A stretch of DNA of 51,380 nucleotides from an uncultured SAR116 cluster alpha proteobacterium (GTDB lineage Bacteria > Pseudomonadota > Alphaproteobacteria > Puniceispirillales > Puniceispirillaceae): NCBI GenBank assembly GCA_902632595.1, contig CACPDC010000014.1:1-51380 (forward strand). The letters are read 5' to 3'. Below the pieces are notes generated by a model, which was given only the letters and a program-made list of their open reading frames with translations, searched no databases and was not told where the DNA came from. Positions 1 through 9,265 of this stretch are shown here, one piece after another. The stretch's first letter is position 1. Each line of letters begins with the position of its first letter. Made by a program: the position numbers and the translations under genes.

Positions 1-578
1 AGGTTACTTCCATTTTTAATTAGATTAAATCCAGTAAAAATAATTTTATCGGTTAATGAGAAATCTAATATTCGATCCTGACTGTTGTCTGCTTCTATGA
101 TAAATTGGTTATTTCCACCGCCTCCAGCAAGAAAATCATTGCCAGTTCCGCCCATAATGATGTCATTTCCAGAACCGCCTACTAGATAGTCATCCCCGGC
201 ACCACCTTTCAGAGTATGATTTGAAAGATTATTTCCACTACCAACAATTGTATCATCTCCAGGGGAGCCAACGATAGTTTCGAAACCGTCAATTTTGCGA
301 ATAATAGAGGAGGAATCCTCAACTGACACGCCAGAATCCCTAATGATATATTCCGTTTTATTTAAATCTATGATTACGTTCTTACCTGTTTTTACTTCAG
401 AAAATACTGCTGCGTCCTTTCCAGACCCACCTTTTAGGTCACCGGCACCACCTTCCTTTATAAAAACGATATCATCACCTGCTTTTGTGTCTTTGTTTCC
501 ACTCGAACTCCACACAAGGTCATTATCATCACTCACAGTTTGAATAGAGGCATTTCCCTTACTATTAAATTCAACCAT
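1..578 (-). CDS. RTX (hemolysin-type) calcium-binding repeat protein, C-terminus cut by window edge
   Basis: The minus-strand frame is open from an ATG at 578 to the left edge, so about 192 residues are visible and the C-terminus lies outside. The second half has tandem glycine/aspartate nonapeptide repeats of the GGxGxDxxx type (for example GGAGDDYLVGGSGNDIIMGG), which in the RTX family bind calcium in a parallel beta-roll and mark proteins secreted by type I systems. The first about 100 residues also have Gly-Asp-rich segments (KAGDDIVF, LKGGSGKDA). There is no N-terminal signal peptide, as expected for a type I substrate whose signal is C-terminal. It is divergent from a type I secretion operon that starts about 100 bp away, so it is a likely substrate. 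The frame stays open upstream of 578 to a stop at 657-659 but without a better start. Function (adhesin, enzyme or toxin) cannot be told from this part. Confidence 0.85.
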   Translation of the reverse strand, partial: MVEFNSKGNASIQTVSDDNDLVWSSSGNKDTKAGDDIVFIKEGGAGDLKGGSGKDAAVFSEVKTGKNVIIDLNKTEYIIRDSGVSVEDSSSIIRKIDGFETIVGSPGDDTIVGSGNNLSNHTLKGGAGDDYLVGGSGNDIIMGGTGNDFLAGGGGNNQFIIEADNSQDRILDFSLTDKIIFTGFNLIKNGSN

Positions 579-675
579 TCGGGTATATGTGTATCTACTT
601 TGACCAGTTTCAGAAATACAATGGATCGATGTTAAAAGAAGTTTAAACCAGATAAATCAGAAGCAAAATGTATAT

Positions 676-2667
676 TTGGCTCTAGGACGAGACAATGCAT
701 GGGTTTTTTCATTTGATGAGTCAACTCTAAAGCTTTCTGGAACTTGCACAGATAAATTTAAAGACGATTATGACTTGGATTTAATGTCGCATTTCGATTC
801 AAGTTATAATGAGTGGGTATTCATAAAGTGTGAGAGAAAATCGTCAGAACAGTTAGCCATTATTCCAGGCGTTGAAAAGCATTGGTTTTGGTCAACTATA
901 TGGACTAATAGAAACCTCTATGTTCAGAGCGGTCTTGCCGCATTGTTAACTAATATCTTTGCGCTAGGAGTCTCGTTATTCTCTATGATTGTATATAATC
1001 GTATTATACCGTCTAATGCTATGAATTCCCTGCTGGTATTAGTGTCTGGCTTGCTAATTTTAATGATTGTAGATTATATTATCAGGAACGTAAGAAATAG
1101 ATTTTTGAGCATAGCTGGAGTTGACTCCGATTTAACACTTGCTGACCGTTTGTTTGCTCAAGTTATGGACCTTCAATACAAATCACGTCAGGGTACAGTT
1201 GGTTCTCTGGCTAACACGCTTAAAGAATTTGAGCATATAAGAGAATTTTTTGCTTCAGCTACATTAACATCTTTAATTGATATACCATTTGCTGTCATAT
1301 TTCTTCTAACTATTTGGCTTGTTGGTGGTTGGATGGTAGTACCAGTAATTTTAGGGATTGTAGTATTACTAATAACTACCATTTACGTGCAACCTCGTAT
1401 GAAGGCACTGGCTGAGAAATCTTTTGAAGATGGTCAGACCAAACATTCTGTAATGGTCGAGTCTCTTACAGGATTAGAGACCTTAAAGTTATTGGGTGCT
1501 GGTGGTTATATGAGGCGTCGGCTCCGTCTCGTTTTAGAAAGACAAGCTGACGTTTCCGAACAAACAAAAGAAGGTTCTCATTTAGCGACAAACGTCGCAC
1601 AAACTGTTCAACAAGTAGTGCAAATGTCAGTTGTCGCCTTAGGTGCTATATTAGTGTCGGATGGTCAATTTGGGTTTGGAGCAATAATTGCATGTACTAT
1701 TTTATCAGGAAAAGCGTTAGCGCCATTTGCACAATTTTCTCAGATTTTGGTAAGGTTAAATCAAATCGGAGTGTCGTATAAAGCACTTGCAGATTTAATG
1801 GCGCAGCCTATCGAACACCCTCCAGAATATTTTTTCCTTCCTCGAAATAAAATAGATGGTGCAATCGAATTTAAAGATGTGTCATTTACTTATCCGTCTC
1901 AACAGGAACCAGTACTTAACAATGTTTCATTCAGAATTAAACCCGGCGAGAGAGTGGCTATTCTTGGACATGTGGGATCTGGCAAAACCACCATAGGGAG
2001 GTTAATTTCCGGTCTTTATGAGGCAGATTCGGGTATAATTATGATGGATGGAATCGATGTGAGGCAGATTGCTCCTTCAGACCTCAGAGAGAATATAGGT
2101 TTTTCCGCTCAAGACACATGGTTGATGTCAACATCTATTGAGCAAAATATCTCCTTAGGGTCTGTCAGAGCGGACCCAGAGACGGTGTTGTGGGCAGGTG
2201 AATTAGCCGGTGTATCTGAGTTTGCAAATCGACACCCTGATGGATACAAGCTCGAACTTAAGGAAAGAGGAGAATCACTGTCAGGAGGTCAGCGACAGGC
2301 AATATCGCTTGCCAGAGCGCTTGTGAAGAAACCTTCTTTGTTGATATTGGATGAGCCAACCAGTTCAATGGATGCCCGTTCGGAACAAACATTTGTACAA
2401 AAATTCAAAAAGGAAAACTTAGACTGTACATTGTTAGTTATTACACACAGAACATCGCTCTTATCTTTAGTTGATAGAGTGATTATAATGGAGTACGGAA
2501 AAGTTGCAGGCATGGGTACAACGGAGCAATTTATGAAAGCTCAAACTGACAGAAATGCAGCAGCAGAGATAGTTAAAAATGCTACAGCAGCTCAATTTGG
2601 TATGGGTCCTGCTCCAGATAAAGACAAAGACGGAAAAATTGAACATTTTCAAAAGCAGAATAGATAA
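676..2667 (+). CDS. Type I secretion ABC transporter (permease-ATPase), LapB/HlyB type
   Basis: This is an inner-membrane exporter half-transporter that powers type I secretion through a channel formed with a membrane fusion protein and an outer-membrane TolC-like protein. The N-terminal about 75 residues look like the second half of a C39-peptidase-like domain. The six-helix ABC membrane domain follows (about 80-360), then the ATPase domain with Walker A GHVGSGKTT, signature LSGGQRQ, Walker B LLILDEPTSS and the switch His in VITHR. The start is uncertain: 676 is a TTG with a weak ribosome site. The same frame is open back to 604, and its translation (SLNQINQKQNVYL before ALGRDNAWVF) resembles the family, yet it has no ATG. 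At 663 aa it is shorter than the usual about 710-720, so the C39-like domain appears truncated at its 5' end. The fusion protein gene follows after 33 bp. Confidence 0.9.
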   Translation: MALGRDNAWVFSFDESTLKLSGTCTDKFKDDYDLDLMSHFDSSYNEWVFIKCERKSSEQLAIIPGVEKHWFWSTIWTNRNLYVQSGLAALLTNIFALGVSLFSMIVYNRIIPSNAMNSLLVLVSGLLILMIVDYIIRNVRNRFLSIAGVDSDLTLADRLFAQVMDLQYKSRQGTVGSLANTLKEFEHIREFFASATLTSLIDIPFAVIFLLTIWLVGGWMVVPVILGIVVLLITTIYVQPRMKALAEKSFEDGQTKHSVMVESLTGLETLKLLGAGGYMRRRLRLVLERQADVSEQTKEGSHLATNVAQTVQQVVQMSVVALGAILVSDGQFGFGAIIACTILSGKALAPFAQFSQILVRLNQIGVSYKALADLMAQPIEHPPEYFFLPRNKIDGAIEFKDVSFTYPSQQEPVLNNVSFRIKPGERVAILGHVGSGKTTIGRLISGLYEADSGIIMMDGIDVRQIAPSDLRENIGFSAQDTWLMSTSIEQNISLGSVRADPETVLWAGELAGVSEFANRHPDGYKLELKERGESLSGGQRQAISLARALVKKPSLLILDEPTSSMDARSEQTFVQKFKKENLDCTLLVITHRTSLLSLVDRVIIMEYGKVAGMGTTEQFMKAQTDRNAAAEIVKNATAAQFGMGPAPDKDKDGKIEHFQKQNR

Positions 2668-2700
2668 TTGGTACAAAAATAGATTTTTAGGATTTTCACC

Positions 2701-4116
2701 ATGTACCTATTGAAAAAATTTTTGGAAACCACGGTAAATTTCATAATGAAATTTATCAAATTATTGTTTGATATACCAACACTCATCATAAAAAATTTTT
2801 TACTTCTCATTTGGAAAATAATTACACTTCCGTTTCGATTTGTAGCAGTTATTTGGCGGTATTCTGTTTTTATATTTGCCATATTTTTCTCTTCCTCCCA
2901 AAAATCTTCCAAGGCTGGGGCAAGATTTTTACTTGTGGTTTTTATAGCAACTGTTTCACTTGGAACATGGGCCGGTACCTCTGAGTTTGATAGAGTTATC
3001 ACGGCGCAAGCTAAAGTAATTAGTTCAGATAATCTTCAAACAATTCAGCATTTTGAAGGAGGGATTGTTAAGAATATTCATGTAAAGACAGGCGAATTTG
3101 TAAGAAAGGGTGTTCCTCTTGTTTCGTTAGAACCATTAGAAGCAGAGGCAACTTACGAGGCGAAAAAATCAGAATTTATCCAGTCATTGATAAGGGTAAG
3201 AAGATTGGACGCTGAATATAGAGGAGACCCTCCTGAATATGGTTCAGATCTACAAGAGGTAGCACAAAGTCAAATAAACAATGAGCTATTACTTCTTAAA
3301 GCAAGGAGGGCTAGGTTGAGAGCCACTTTAGATTCATTTGACGCTCAAATAAGACAAAAAAGTAGTGAACTAGAGGGAGCCTCTAGAACACTTCTACTTG
3401 TGCGGCAAGAACGTGAGGTAATTTTAACGCTTGTTGAAAAGGGTTTGGAACCAAATTTAGAAGCGGTCCGCGCGGAAAAGTCACTTGCGGAGGCACTCTC
3501 AAAAGTAAATACGATTAATGCAGCAATAGAAGAGATAAAAGAGAGGCGAGCGATTGCAATTCAGGAACATAATGCAGAGATTCTTCAAGAACTCGCTGAA
3601 GCAAATCTGGAATTAAGCAAGTTAGAAAAAGCTGTGTCTGTCGCTGCTGATAAGTCAGATAGAAGCATTATTAGAAGTCCAGTGGATGGTGTTGTAAATA
3701 GGGTTTTAGTCTCCACCATTGGTGGTGTTTTAAAGACTGGTGAGCCTGCGGTAGAAATAGTACCTGATAGTAATCAATTATTATACGAAGCAAAAGTTAC
3801 GCCTATGGATATTGGTTATGTTGAAATTGGTCAGGCCGCACTTGTTAAACTAAGTACTTATGATTTTTCAATTTACGGCAATTTAGAAGGGATTGTCGAA
3901 ATTATAGGTTCAGACGCATTGGAAGAACAAAATGAAGAATCCCATTATATTGTTAAGATTAAACCAACAAGTAATGTAACATCTACGGGTAGAACATTAC
4001 AAATAATCCCTGGGATGACAGCGCAAATTGACATTAAAACTGGCAAGAGAACAGTCTTATCTTATATATCCTCGCCAATAACGAAAACCATGACTACAGC
4101 ATTTAAAGAAAAATGA
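2701..4116 (+). CDS. Type I secretion membrane fusion protein, HlyD family
   Basis: This periplasmic adaptor links the ABC transporter to the outer-membrane channel. The 471-aa protein has an unusually long hydrophobic, basic N-terminal section (residues 1-80), ending in a membrane segment around FLLVVFIATVSLGTWAG. A biotinyl-lipoyl-like half (IQHFEGGIVKNIHVKTGEFV) follows, then a long alpha-helical coiled-coil hairpin (about 150-320), the second lipoyl half (IIRSPVDGVVNRVLVSTIGG) and a C-terminal beta-barrel region. This order is typical of HlyD/LapC/PrtE proteins. Its tail overlaps the next gene by four bases (ATGA). No TolC-like gene follows, so the outer-membrane partner must be encoded elsewhere. 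Confidence 0.92.
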   Translation: MYLLKKFLETTVNFIMKFIKLLFDIPTLIIKNFLLLIWKIITLPFRFVAVIWRYSVFIFAIFFSSSQKSSKAGARFLLVVFIATVSLGTWAGTSEFDRVITAQAKVISSDNLQTIQHFEGGIVKNIHVKTGEFVRKGVPLVSLEPLEAEATYEAKKSEFIQSLIRVRRLDAEYRGDPPEYGSDLQEVAQSQINNELLLLKARRARLRATLDSFDAQIRQKSSELEGASRTLLLVRQEREVILTLVEKGLEPNLEAVRAEKSLAEALSKVNTINAAIEEIKERRAIAIQEHNAEILQELAEANLELSKLEKAVSVAADKSDRSIIRSPVDGVVNRVLVSTIGGVLKTGEPAVEIVPDSNQLLYEAKVTPMDIGYVEIGQAALVKLSTYDFSIYGNLEGIVEIIGSDALEEQNEESHYIVKIKPTSNVTSTGRTLQIIPGMTAQIDIKTGKRTVLSYISSPITKTMTTAFKEK

Positions 4117-4679
4117 TACACCAATTTTCAGCAACATTTGATCAAAAACAAGATAGAATTTTATTCTGCTTTAATACTAAAGAAGAAAAAGAGTTTCGTT
4201 TTTGGCTCACCAGAAGAAATATTATTAATTTTTTACAGATAATGCCACGCCATTCAGACCAGTCGAAAAAAATTATTTCAGATATAGAAAAATCAGCGGC
4301 TATTAGAAAACAGGAAATGAGTAATATAACTGAAAAAACCGGTTCAATACAAAAATATGACAATAAACCTACACCTAAGGTCCCTGAAAAATCAGAACTT
4401 GTTGAAGAAAAAAGGGCTCCTATGTCTGAATTTAAAAGCGGAAAAATATTTCCAATTGGGGAAGAAGCTATATTAGTGAAGGAAATACATTGTAAGTTAG
4501 TAAATAAACTTCAAGAGCTAGATTTTTATCTAGACAATAATCAGAAGGTAAATTTTTCCCTTTCTCTTGATACATTTTTATCATTACATTCTTTATTGGA
4601 GTTGACAGCACGTAAAGCGGATTGGAATATTGAAAATAAGTTGTACACAGAAAAAATTGCGAAAGAAATGCTAAATTAG
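4113..4679 (+). CDS. Unknown 188-aa protein, third gene of the type I secretion operon
   Basis: I do not recognise a family. The gene overlaps the stop of the fusion protein gene by ATGA, which argues for translational coupling and a real protein. It has no signal peptide and no membrane segment. Residues 1-50 are aromatic-rich and beta-like (FCFNTKEEKEFRFWLTRRN). Residues 50-110 are highly charged and Lys/Glu/Pro-rich, probably disordered. The C-terminal about 70 residues (IGEEAILVKEIHC onwards) look like a compact mixed domain with a Leu-rich helix. It may be a cytosolic accessory factor for RTX export or regulation, but that rests only on position. Confidence 0.6.
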   Translation: MIHQFSATFDQKQDRILFCFNTKEEKEFRFWLTRRNIINFLQIMPRHSDQSKKIISDIEKSAAIRKQEMSNITEKTGSIQKYDNKPTPKVPEKSELVEEKRAPMSEFKSGKIFPIGEEAILVKEIHCKLVNKLQELDFYLDNNQKVNFSLSLDTFLSLHSLLELTARKADWNIENKLYTEKIAKEMLN

Positions 4680-4787
4680 ATTTCTCACAAGATTGAAAAA
4701 ATCGGGGAAAATGATCATTTGATTTTACCTCAATAAAGAAAAATGTTATTTCTGTCAGTCTGTACGCTAATCATAATATAATAAATA

Positions 4788-4828
4788 TTTAATCCAAGAA
4801 CAAAATATTATGTTCATGGTTGATTAAA
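4788..4828. repeat. Imperfect inverted repeat upstream of cysD
   Basis: The arm at 4788-4802 (TTTAATCCAAGAACA) pairs imperfectly with 4811-4828 (TGTTCATGGTTGATTAAA). There is one mismatch and a few unpaired bases, and the AT-rich loop is 8 nt. It lies in the 211-bp gap between the secretion operon and cysD, about 60 bp before the cysD start. It could be an operator, a leader hairpin or a terminator for the upstream operon, but no strong U-tract follows. The rest of the gap is AT-rich, with a small palindrome AAATGATCATTT at 4709-4720. Confidence 0.35.
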
Positions 4829-4890
4829 ACTTAATTGCATGTGATTCCTAAGATATAACTATCTAAACATAATGGAAATGGATCATTCTA

Positions 4891-5781
4891 TTGACTAAAT
4901 TTAATTTAGAAAGTGAATCTATTCACATCTTTCGTGAGGTGGCTGCTGAAGCCGAAAACCCGGTTTTCTTATATTCGGTTGGTAAGGATAGTGCAGTGAT
5001 GCTTCACCTCGCCCGAAAAGCTTTTTATCCTGCCAAACCGCCTTTTAAATTTTTGCATGTTGATACCGGGTGGAAGTTTAAAGAGATGATAACGTTTAGG
5101 GACGAGGTGATGGCTAAATTGGATCTCGACTTAATAGTACACACAAACCCTGACGGATTAGAGCGCGGCATAAATCCCTTCAAACACGGGTCTGCCATTC
5201 ACACTCACATTATGAAGACCGTCGCTCTTACACAAGCCCTTGACGAATACAGATTTGACATTGCCTTTGGAGGAGCTAGACGAGATGAGGAAAAATCTAG
5301 GGCTAAAGAGCGCATATTCTCATTTAGAACTGCCGAACATCGTTGGGATCCAAAAAACCAGAGGCCAGAAATTTGGTCTTTATATAATACGCGCAGGAAG
5401 CCAGGCGAAACCATACGTGTTTTTCCGCTTTCAAATTGGACAGAGCTTGATGTGTGGCAATATATATTCTCTGAAAACATTACTATTCCTGAACTTTACT
5501 TTGCAAAAGAACGCCCCATTGTTGAGAGAGATGGGCTGCTAATAATGGTTGACGATGACCGTATGCCTATTAAAGAAAAATTAGAAGTCAAGTACGAAGC
5601 GGTTCGATTTAGAACGCTGGGATGTTACCCTTTAACCGGAGCAATTCGTTCTAATGCAAATACCTTACAGAAAATTATTAAGGAAATGCTTTTGTCAACC
5701 AATTCAGAGCGTCAGGGACGCCTGATTGATGGTGATAGCGATGCCTCAATGGAAAAGAAAAAACAAGAGGGTTATTTCTGA
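4891..5781 (+). CDS. cysD: Sulfate adenylyltransferase subunit 2 (CysD)
   Basis: This is the catalytic ATP sulfurylase subunit, which makes adenosine 5'-phosphosulfate (APS) from sulfate and ATP together with the GTPase CysN. The 296-aa protein aligns along its length with CysD. It has the PP-loop motif [19 protein letters not shown], then [10 protein letters not shown], the conserved [16 protein letters not shown] stretch and the C-terminal [14 protein letters not shown]. The start is a TTG at 4891, because a stop (4870-4872) closes the frame upstream and ATG codons nearby are out of frame. The first residues then read [17 protein letters not shown], as in relatives. Its TGA overlaps the ATG of cysNC by one base, so the two are coupled. 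Confidence 0.96.
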   Translation: MTKFNLESESIHIFREVAAEAENPVFLYSVGKDSAVMLHLARKAFYPAKPPFKFLHVDTGWKFKEMITFRDEVMAKLDLDLIVHTNPDGLERGINPFKHGSAIHTHIMKTVALTQALDEYRFDIAFGGARRDEEKSRAKERIFSFRTAEHRWDPKNQRPEIWSLYNTRRKPGETIRVFPLSNWTELDVWQYIFSENITIPELYFAKERPIVERDGLLIMVDDDRMPIKEKLEVKYEAVRFRTLGCYPLTGAIRSNANTLQKIIKEMLLSTNSERQGRLIDGDSDASMEKKKQEGYF

Positions 5782-7676
5782 TGACAGAAAGGAATCTTAA
5801 CTTCTCAGATATCAATGCTTACATATCTGAACAATCCTCTAAAGATACGCTTCGTTTTATTACTTGTGGATCTGTAGATGATGGTAAATCTACTCTCATT
5901 GGAAGACTCCTATATGAATCCAAAATGATATTTGACGACCAGCTATCTGCGTTATGCAAGGATTCGTCCAAATTTGGAACACAGGGAACTGATATTGATT
6001 TTGCCCTTCTTGTTGATGGTCTATCCGCAGAGCGAGAGCAGGGAATAACGATAGATGTAGCGTATCGTTTTTTTTCAACAGATAAACGGAAATTCATTGT
6101 AGCTGATACGCCAGGTCACGAACAATATACTCGGAATATGGCAACAGGTGTCTCCACCGCCTCACTTGCTATAATAATCATTGATGCCCGTAAAGGGATA
6201 TTAGAGCAAACCAGACGCCATGCTTTCATAGCATCTTTGCTGGGAATTAAGCAGGTTGTGTTGGCTATAAACAAGTTGGATTTAGTTGAGTACAGTGAAG
6301 ATATATTTAATAAAATTGCTTCTGGATTTGATTTATTACAGAAAGAGCATCTTTATTTCACCCATGTACAAGCAATTCCACTCTCTGCTCTCAAAGGAGA
6401 TAATATTGTTGAAAAATCTGATAAAACACCATGGTACCGTGGTCCAACACTGATTAAATGGCTTGAGACTGTTGAAATTGAAGGTCATGTAGATAGACCG
6501 CTCCGGCTTCCTATTCAATATGTCTTAAGACCTAATCTAGATTATAGAGGTTATGCAGGACGTATTGCTGCAGGGTCAATTTTTCCTGGGCAGAGAGTAA
6601 AAATATTGCCATCAGGGGTAAGCACCTTGATCAAAGAAATTACCACCATGGATGGACCTATCAAAAAGTCAGAAGAGGGTTCTTCAGTTCTAATAACATT
6701 GGTAGATGAGGTTGACGCTTCCCGTGGCGATATGATTGTAGAGTCTGAAAGACCAGCAGAAATATCTGACCAATTCAGGGCAATGATTGTCTGGATGAAT
6801 GAGCAAGAGATGATACCTAATCGCTCATACATTATGAAGGTAGAAAGCGGTCTAATTAATATAAAAATTTTAAAGCCTCGTTATAAAATAAATATTAATA
6901 ATTATGAAAGGCTTCCGGCAGACGTGCTTGAGCTAAACGATATAGGTTCATGTAATATTGCGCTTGATCGAAAAATTCCATTTGACTCATATAATGAAAA
7001 TAAAACTACAGGCTCATTTATACTTATTGATAGGGAAACTAACGCTACAGTTGGTGCCGGGATTATTAGATATGCACTCAGAAGAGCGTCAAATATTCAT
7101 TGGCAGACTCTTGATGTTAGCAAGCAATCCCGCGCCAACATAAAATTACAAACGCCTTGTATTTTATGGTTTACAGGGCTCTCAGGTTCAGGCAAATCAA
7201 CAATTGCTAACATAGTTGAAAAAAAATTACATGCTAACCTTAGACATACGATGCTACTCGACGGGGATAACGTACGGCATGGGCTCAATAGAGATCTAGG
7301 CTTTACGGATCAGGATAGGGTTGAGAATGTAAGGCGAATTACAGAAGTTAGTAAGTTGTTGGTTGAAGCTGGTCTCATTACTCTTGTATCATTTATTTCT
7401 CCTTTTGCAGCAGAGCGAAATACTGCAAGGCAGACACTAGCAAAAGGCGAGTTCATCGAAATTTTTGTAAAGACATCTCTGGTGGAGGCTGAAAAAAGAG
7501 ATACAAAGGGGTTATACGCAAAGGCACGATCTGGCAAACTGAAGAACTTTACCGGAATTGATAGTCCATATGAGGAGCCGGCAAACCCTGAAATTATATT
7601 GGATACAGAAAAATTTTCGGCAGAAGAATGCGCTGAGAAAATTTTATCCTATCTCGCTGAGAAAGGTTACGTTTAA
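5781..7676 (+). CDS. cysNC: Fused sulfate adenylyltransferase subunit 1 / APS kinase (CysNC)
   Basis: This bifunctional protein drives APS synthesis by GTP hydrolysis (CysN part) and phosphorylates APS to PAPS (CysC part). The N-terminal about 430 residues are an EF-Tu-like GTPase with G1 GSVDDGKST, G3 DTPGHEQY and G4 NKLD, followed by beta-barrel domains. The C-terminal about 190 residues are APS kinase with P-loop GLSGSGKST, the DGDNVRHGLN stretch and FISPFAAER. The length of 631 aa is normal for the fused form. It starts inside the cysD stop codon. No cysH, cysI or cysJ follows. PAPS may therefore serve sulfation, or the reductive genes may be elsewhere. It is convergent with the phosphomannomutase gene, 9 bp away. 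Confidence 0.96.
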   Translation: MTERNLNFSDINAYISEQSSKDTLRFITCGSVDDGKSTLIGRLLYESKMIFDDQLSALCKDSSKFGTQGTDIDFALLVDGLSAEREQGITIDVAYRFFSTDKRKFIVADTPGHEQYTRNMATGVSTASLAIIIIDARKGILEQTRRHAFIASLLGIKQVVLAINKLDLVEYSEDIFNKIASGFDLLQKEHLYFTHVQAIPLSALKGDNIVEKSDKTPWYRGPTLIKWLETVEIEGHVDRPLRLPIQYVLRPNLDYRGYAGRIAAGSIFPGQRVKILPSGVSTLIKEITTMDGPIKKSEEGSSVLITLVDEVDASRGDMIVESERPAEISDQFRAMIVWMNEQEMIPNRSYIMKVESGLINIKILKPRYKININNYERLPADVLELNDIGSCNIALDRKIPFDSYNENKTTGSFILIDRETNATVGAGIIRYALRRASNIHWQTLDVSKQSRANIKLQTPCILWFTGLSGSGKSTIANIVEKKLHANLRHTMLLDGDNVRHGLNRDLGFTDQDRVENVRRITEVSKLLVEAGLITLVSFISPFAAERNTARQTLAKGEFIEIFVKTSLVEAEKRDTKGLYAKARSGKLKNFTGIDSPYEEPANPEIILDTEKFSAEECAEKILSYLAEKGYV

Positions 7677-7685
7677 ATCTCAATC

Positions 7686-9053
7686 TTAGATAATTAAACT
7701 CTTTATATCCTCTAGCTTTTCTTGAATATCAACTTTATTTCCCCTACCCTCAATATTCAAACGCACTAAAGGTTCATTATTTGACTTTCTAAGGTTAAAT
7801 CGCCAATCATCAAAGGAAAGACTTACCCCGTCAGTTTTGTCAACAGATGTTGCTAAAGGCTTAAATCTTTTTAAGACCCTATCAATTGCTTCATCTGCAT
7901 TCTGAACTTTAAAGTTATTCTCGCCACTACTCGGAAAAGCATCAAACTGTGATTTGACAAGCGTTCTTAGTGAAAATCCGGAGGTAGATAATAATTCGGT
8001 GATAAGAAGCCATGGTATCATCCCACTGTCACAATAGGCAAAATCCCTGAAATAGTGATGCGCTGACATTTCACCTCCATAAATAGCTTTGCTAATTCTC
8101 ATGGATTGCTTGATGAAAGCATGCCCTGTTTTAGACTGTATAGCTTTACCACCTTTGCGACCAACTATATCTTGCACATTCCAGATAACCCGCGGGTCGT
8201 GTATAATTTTTGATCCAGGGTTTTTTTCAAGAAAGATGGTTGCAAGAAGGCTAAGTATATATTCACCGCCAATGAATCCGCCAGTTTCGTCGAAAAAGAA
8301 GCATCGATCAAAATCTCCATCAAACGCAACACCTAAGTCTGCATTTTCAGCAACGACGATATCTGCTGTTGCAGCACGATTTTCCACTAGAAGTGGATTT
8401 GGGATCCCATTTGGGAAAGTACAATCCGGCTTGTGATGCACCCTAACGAATTCAAGCGGGGCTTTTTCTATTTCGAGGGCATTCGCAATAGCGTCAAAGG
8501 TTGGTCCTGCTGCTCCGTTGCCGCTATTAATAACAATTTTAAGTGGCTTTAATTTAGATATATCTATGAATTTTAAAACAACACTTACATATTTTGCTCG
8601 CGCTTCTTCTGTAATATCTGAAATCGTTCCCCTTTGCGTGTTTTGAGTCCAGTTTTTATTTTCAGCTATTTTTTTTATGACTTTAAAATCAAGAACATCG
8701 TCAAGAGGCTTTGACCCTTTTTTTACGATTTTCATTCCATTATAATTAATAGGATTGTGAGAGGCCGTAACTATTATTCCAGCATCCGCTTTGTATTCTG
8801 TAACTGCCCAATACATCTCTTCCGTTCCTGCAAGCCCAATATCCAGGACTTTGGCGCCAGCATCCATAATTCCTTGGGATGTAGCCTCAGCAAATTCTGG
8901 TGAGGTTTCGCGCGCATCTCTTCCAACTACCACATTATTGGAATTAAAATGTTGTGAAACCGCCCGACCAATCCGATAAGCGATATTAGCATCAATATCA
9001 ACGCCAAGTTCACCTCTAATATCGTACGCTTTAAAACAGGTAAGTTCACCCAT
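7686..9053 (-). CDS. manB: Phosphomannomutase/phosphoglucomutase (CpsG/ManB type)
   Basis: It interconverts mannose-6-P and mannose-1-P (or the glucose equivalents) for GDP-mannose and surface polysaccharide synthesis in the cytosol. The alpha-D-phosphohexomutase signatures are present: the N-terminal TCFKAYDIRGELG, the active-site serine loop TASHNPINYNGMK, the metal loop DGDFDRCFFFD and the sugar-binding GGEMSAHHYF. I place the start at the ATG at 9053 rather than 9086. The protein then begins MGELTCFKAYDIRG like E. coli CpsG, has about 455 aa as in that family, and has a good GAGGA ribosome site 7 nt upstream. It stands alone, with about 210 bp of AT-rich DNA before it. Confidence 0.92.
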   Translation of the reverse strand: MGELTCFKAYDIRGELGVDIDANIAYRIGRAVSQHFNSNNVVVGRDARETSPEFAEATSQGIMDAGAKVLDIGLAGTEEMYWAVTEYKADAGIIVTASHNPINYNGMKIVKKGSKPLDDVLDFKVIKKIAENKNWTQNTQRGTISDITEEARAKYVSVVLKFIDISKLKPLKIVINSGNGAAGPTFDAIANALEIEKAPLEFVRVHHKPDCTFPNGIPNPLLVENRAATADIVVAENADLGVAFDGDFDRCFFFDETGGFIGGEYILSLLATIFLEKNPGSKIIHDPRVIWNVQDIVGRKGGKAIQSKTGHAFIKQSMRISKAIYGGEMSAHHYFRDFAYCDSGMIPWLLITELLSTSGFSLRTLVKSQFDAFPSSGENNFKVQNADEAIDRVLKRFKPLATSVDKTDGVSLSFDDWRFNLRKSNNEPLVRLNIEGRGNKVDIQEKLEDIKSLII

Positions 9054-9265
9054 GCCATAATCCTCACAAATTCTGTATTTTGCCAAATATGTTAGATATT
9101 CTCTGCTTTAAGGTAAAAAATTTCTCTTTTCTTTTTATGTATAATAATCAACAAAGTGATTAGATTGCTGTAATTAAATTTTTATATAGGGTCAATCTTG
9201 GTATTAGCTAGGTGTTTTTGATTGAATCTTATTAAGTGTTAGAAAAGATAGTTAATAAGTTTGTT

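Noticed and set aside
100-280. Short-period repeated sequence that might suggest a CRISPR or satellite array
   Set aside because: The period is about 27 nt (nine codons) and the minus-strand translation gives RTX GGxGxDxxx repeats; there are no spacers.
8089-8436. Plus-strand 115-aa reading frame
   Set aside because: It is the antisense of the phosphomannomutase gene and looks like a shadow of its codon pattern.
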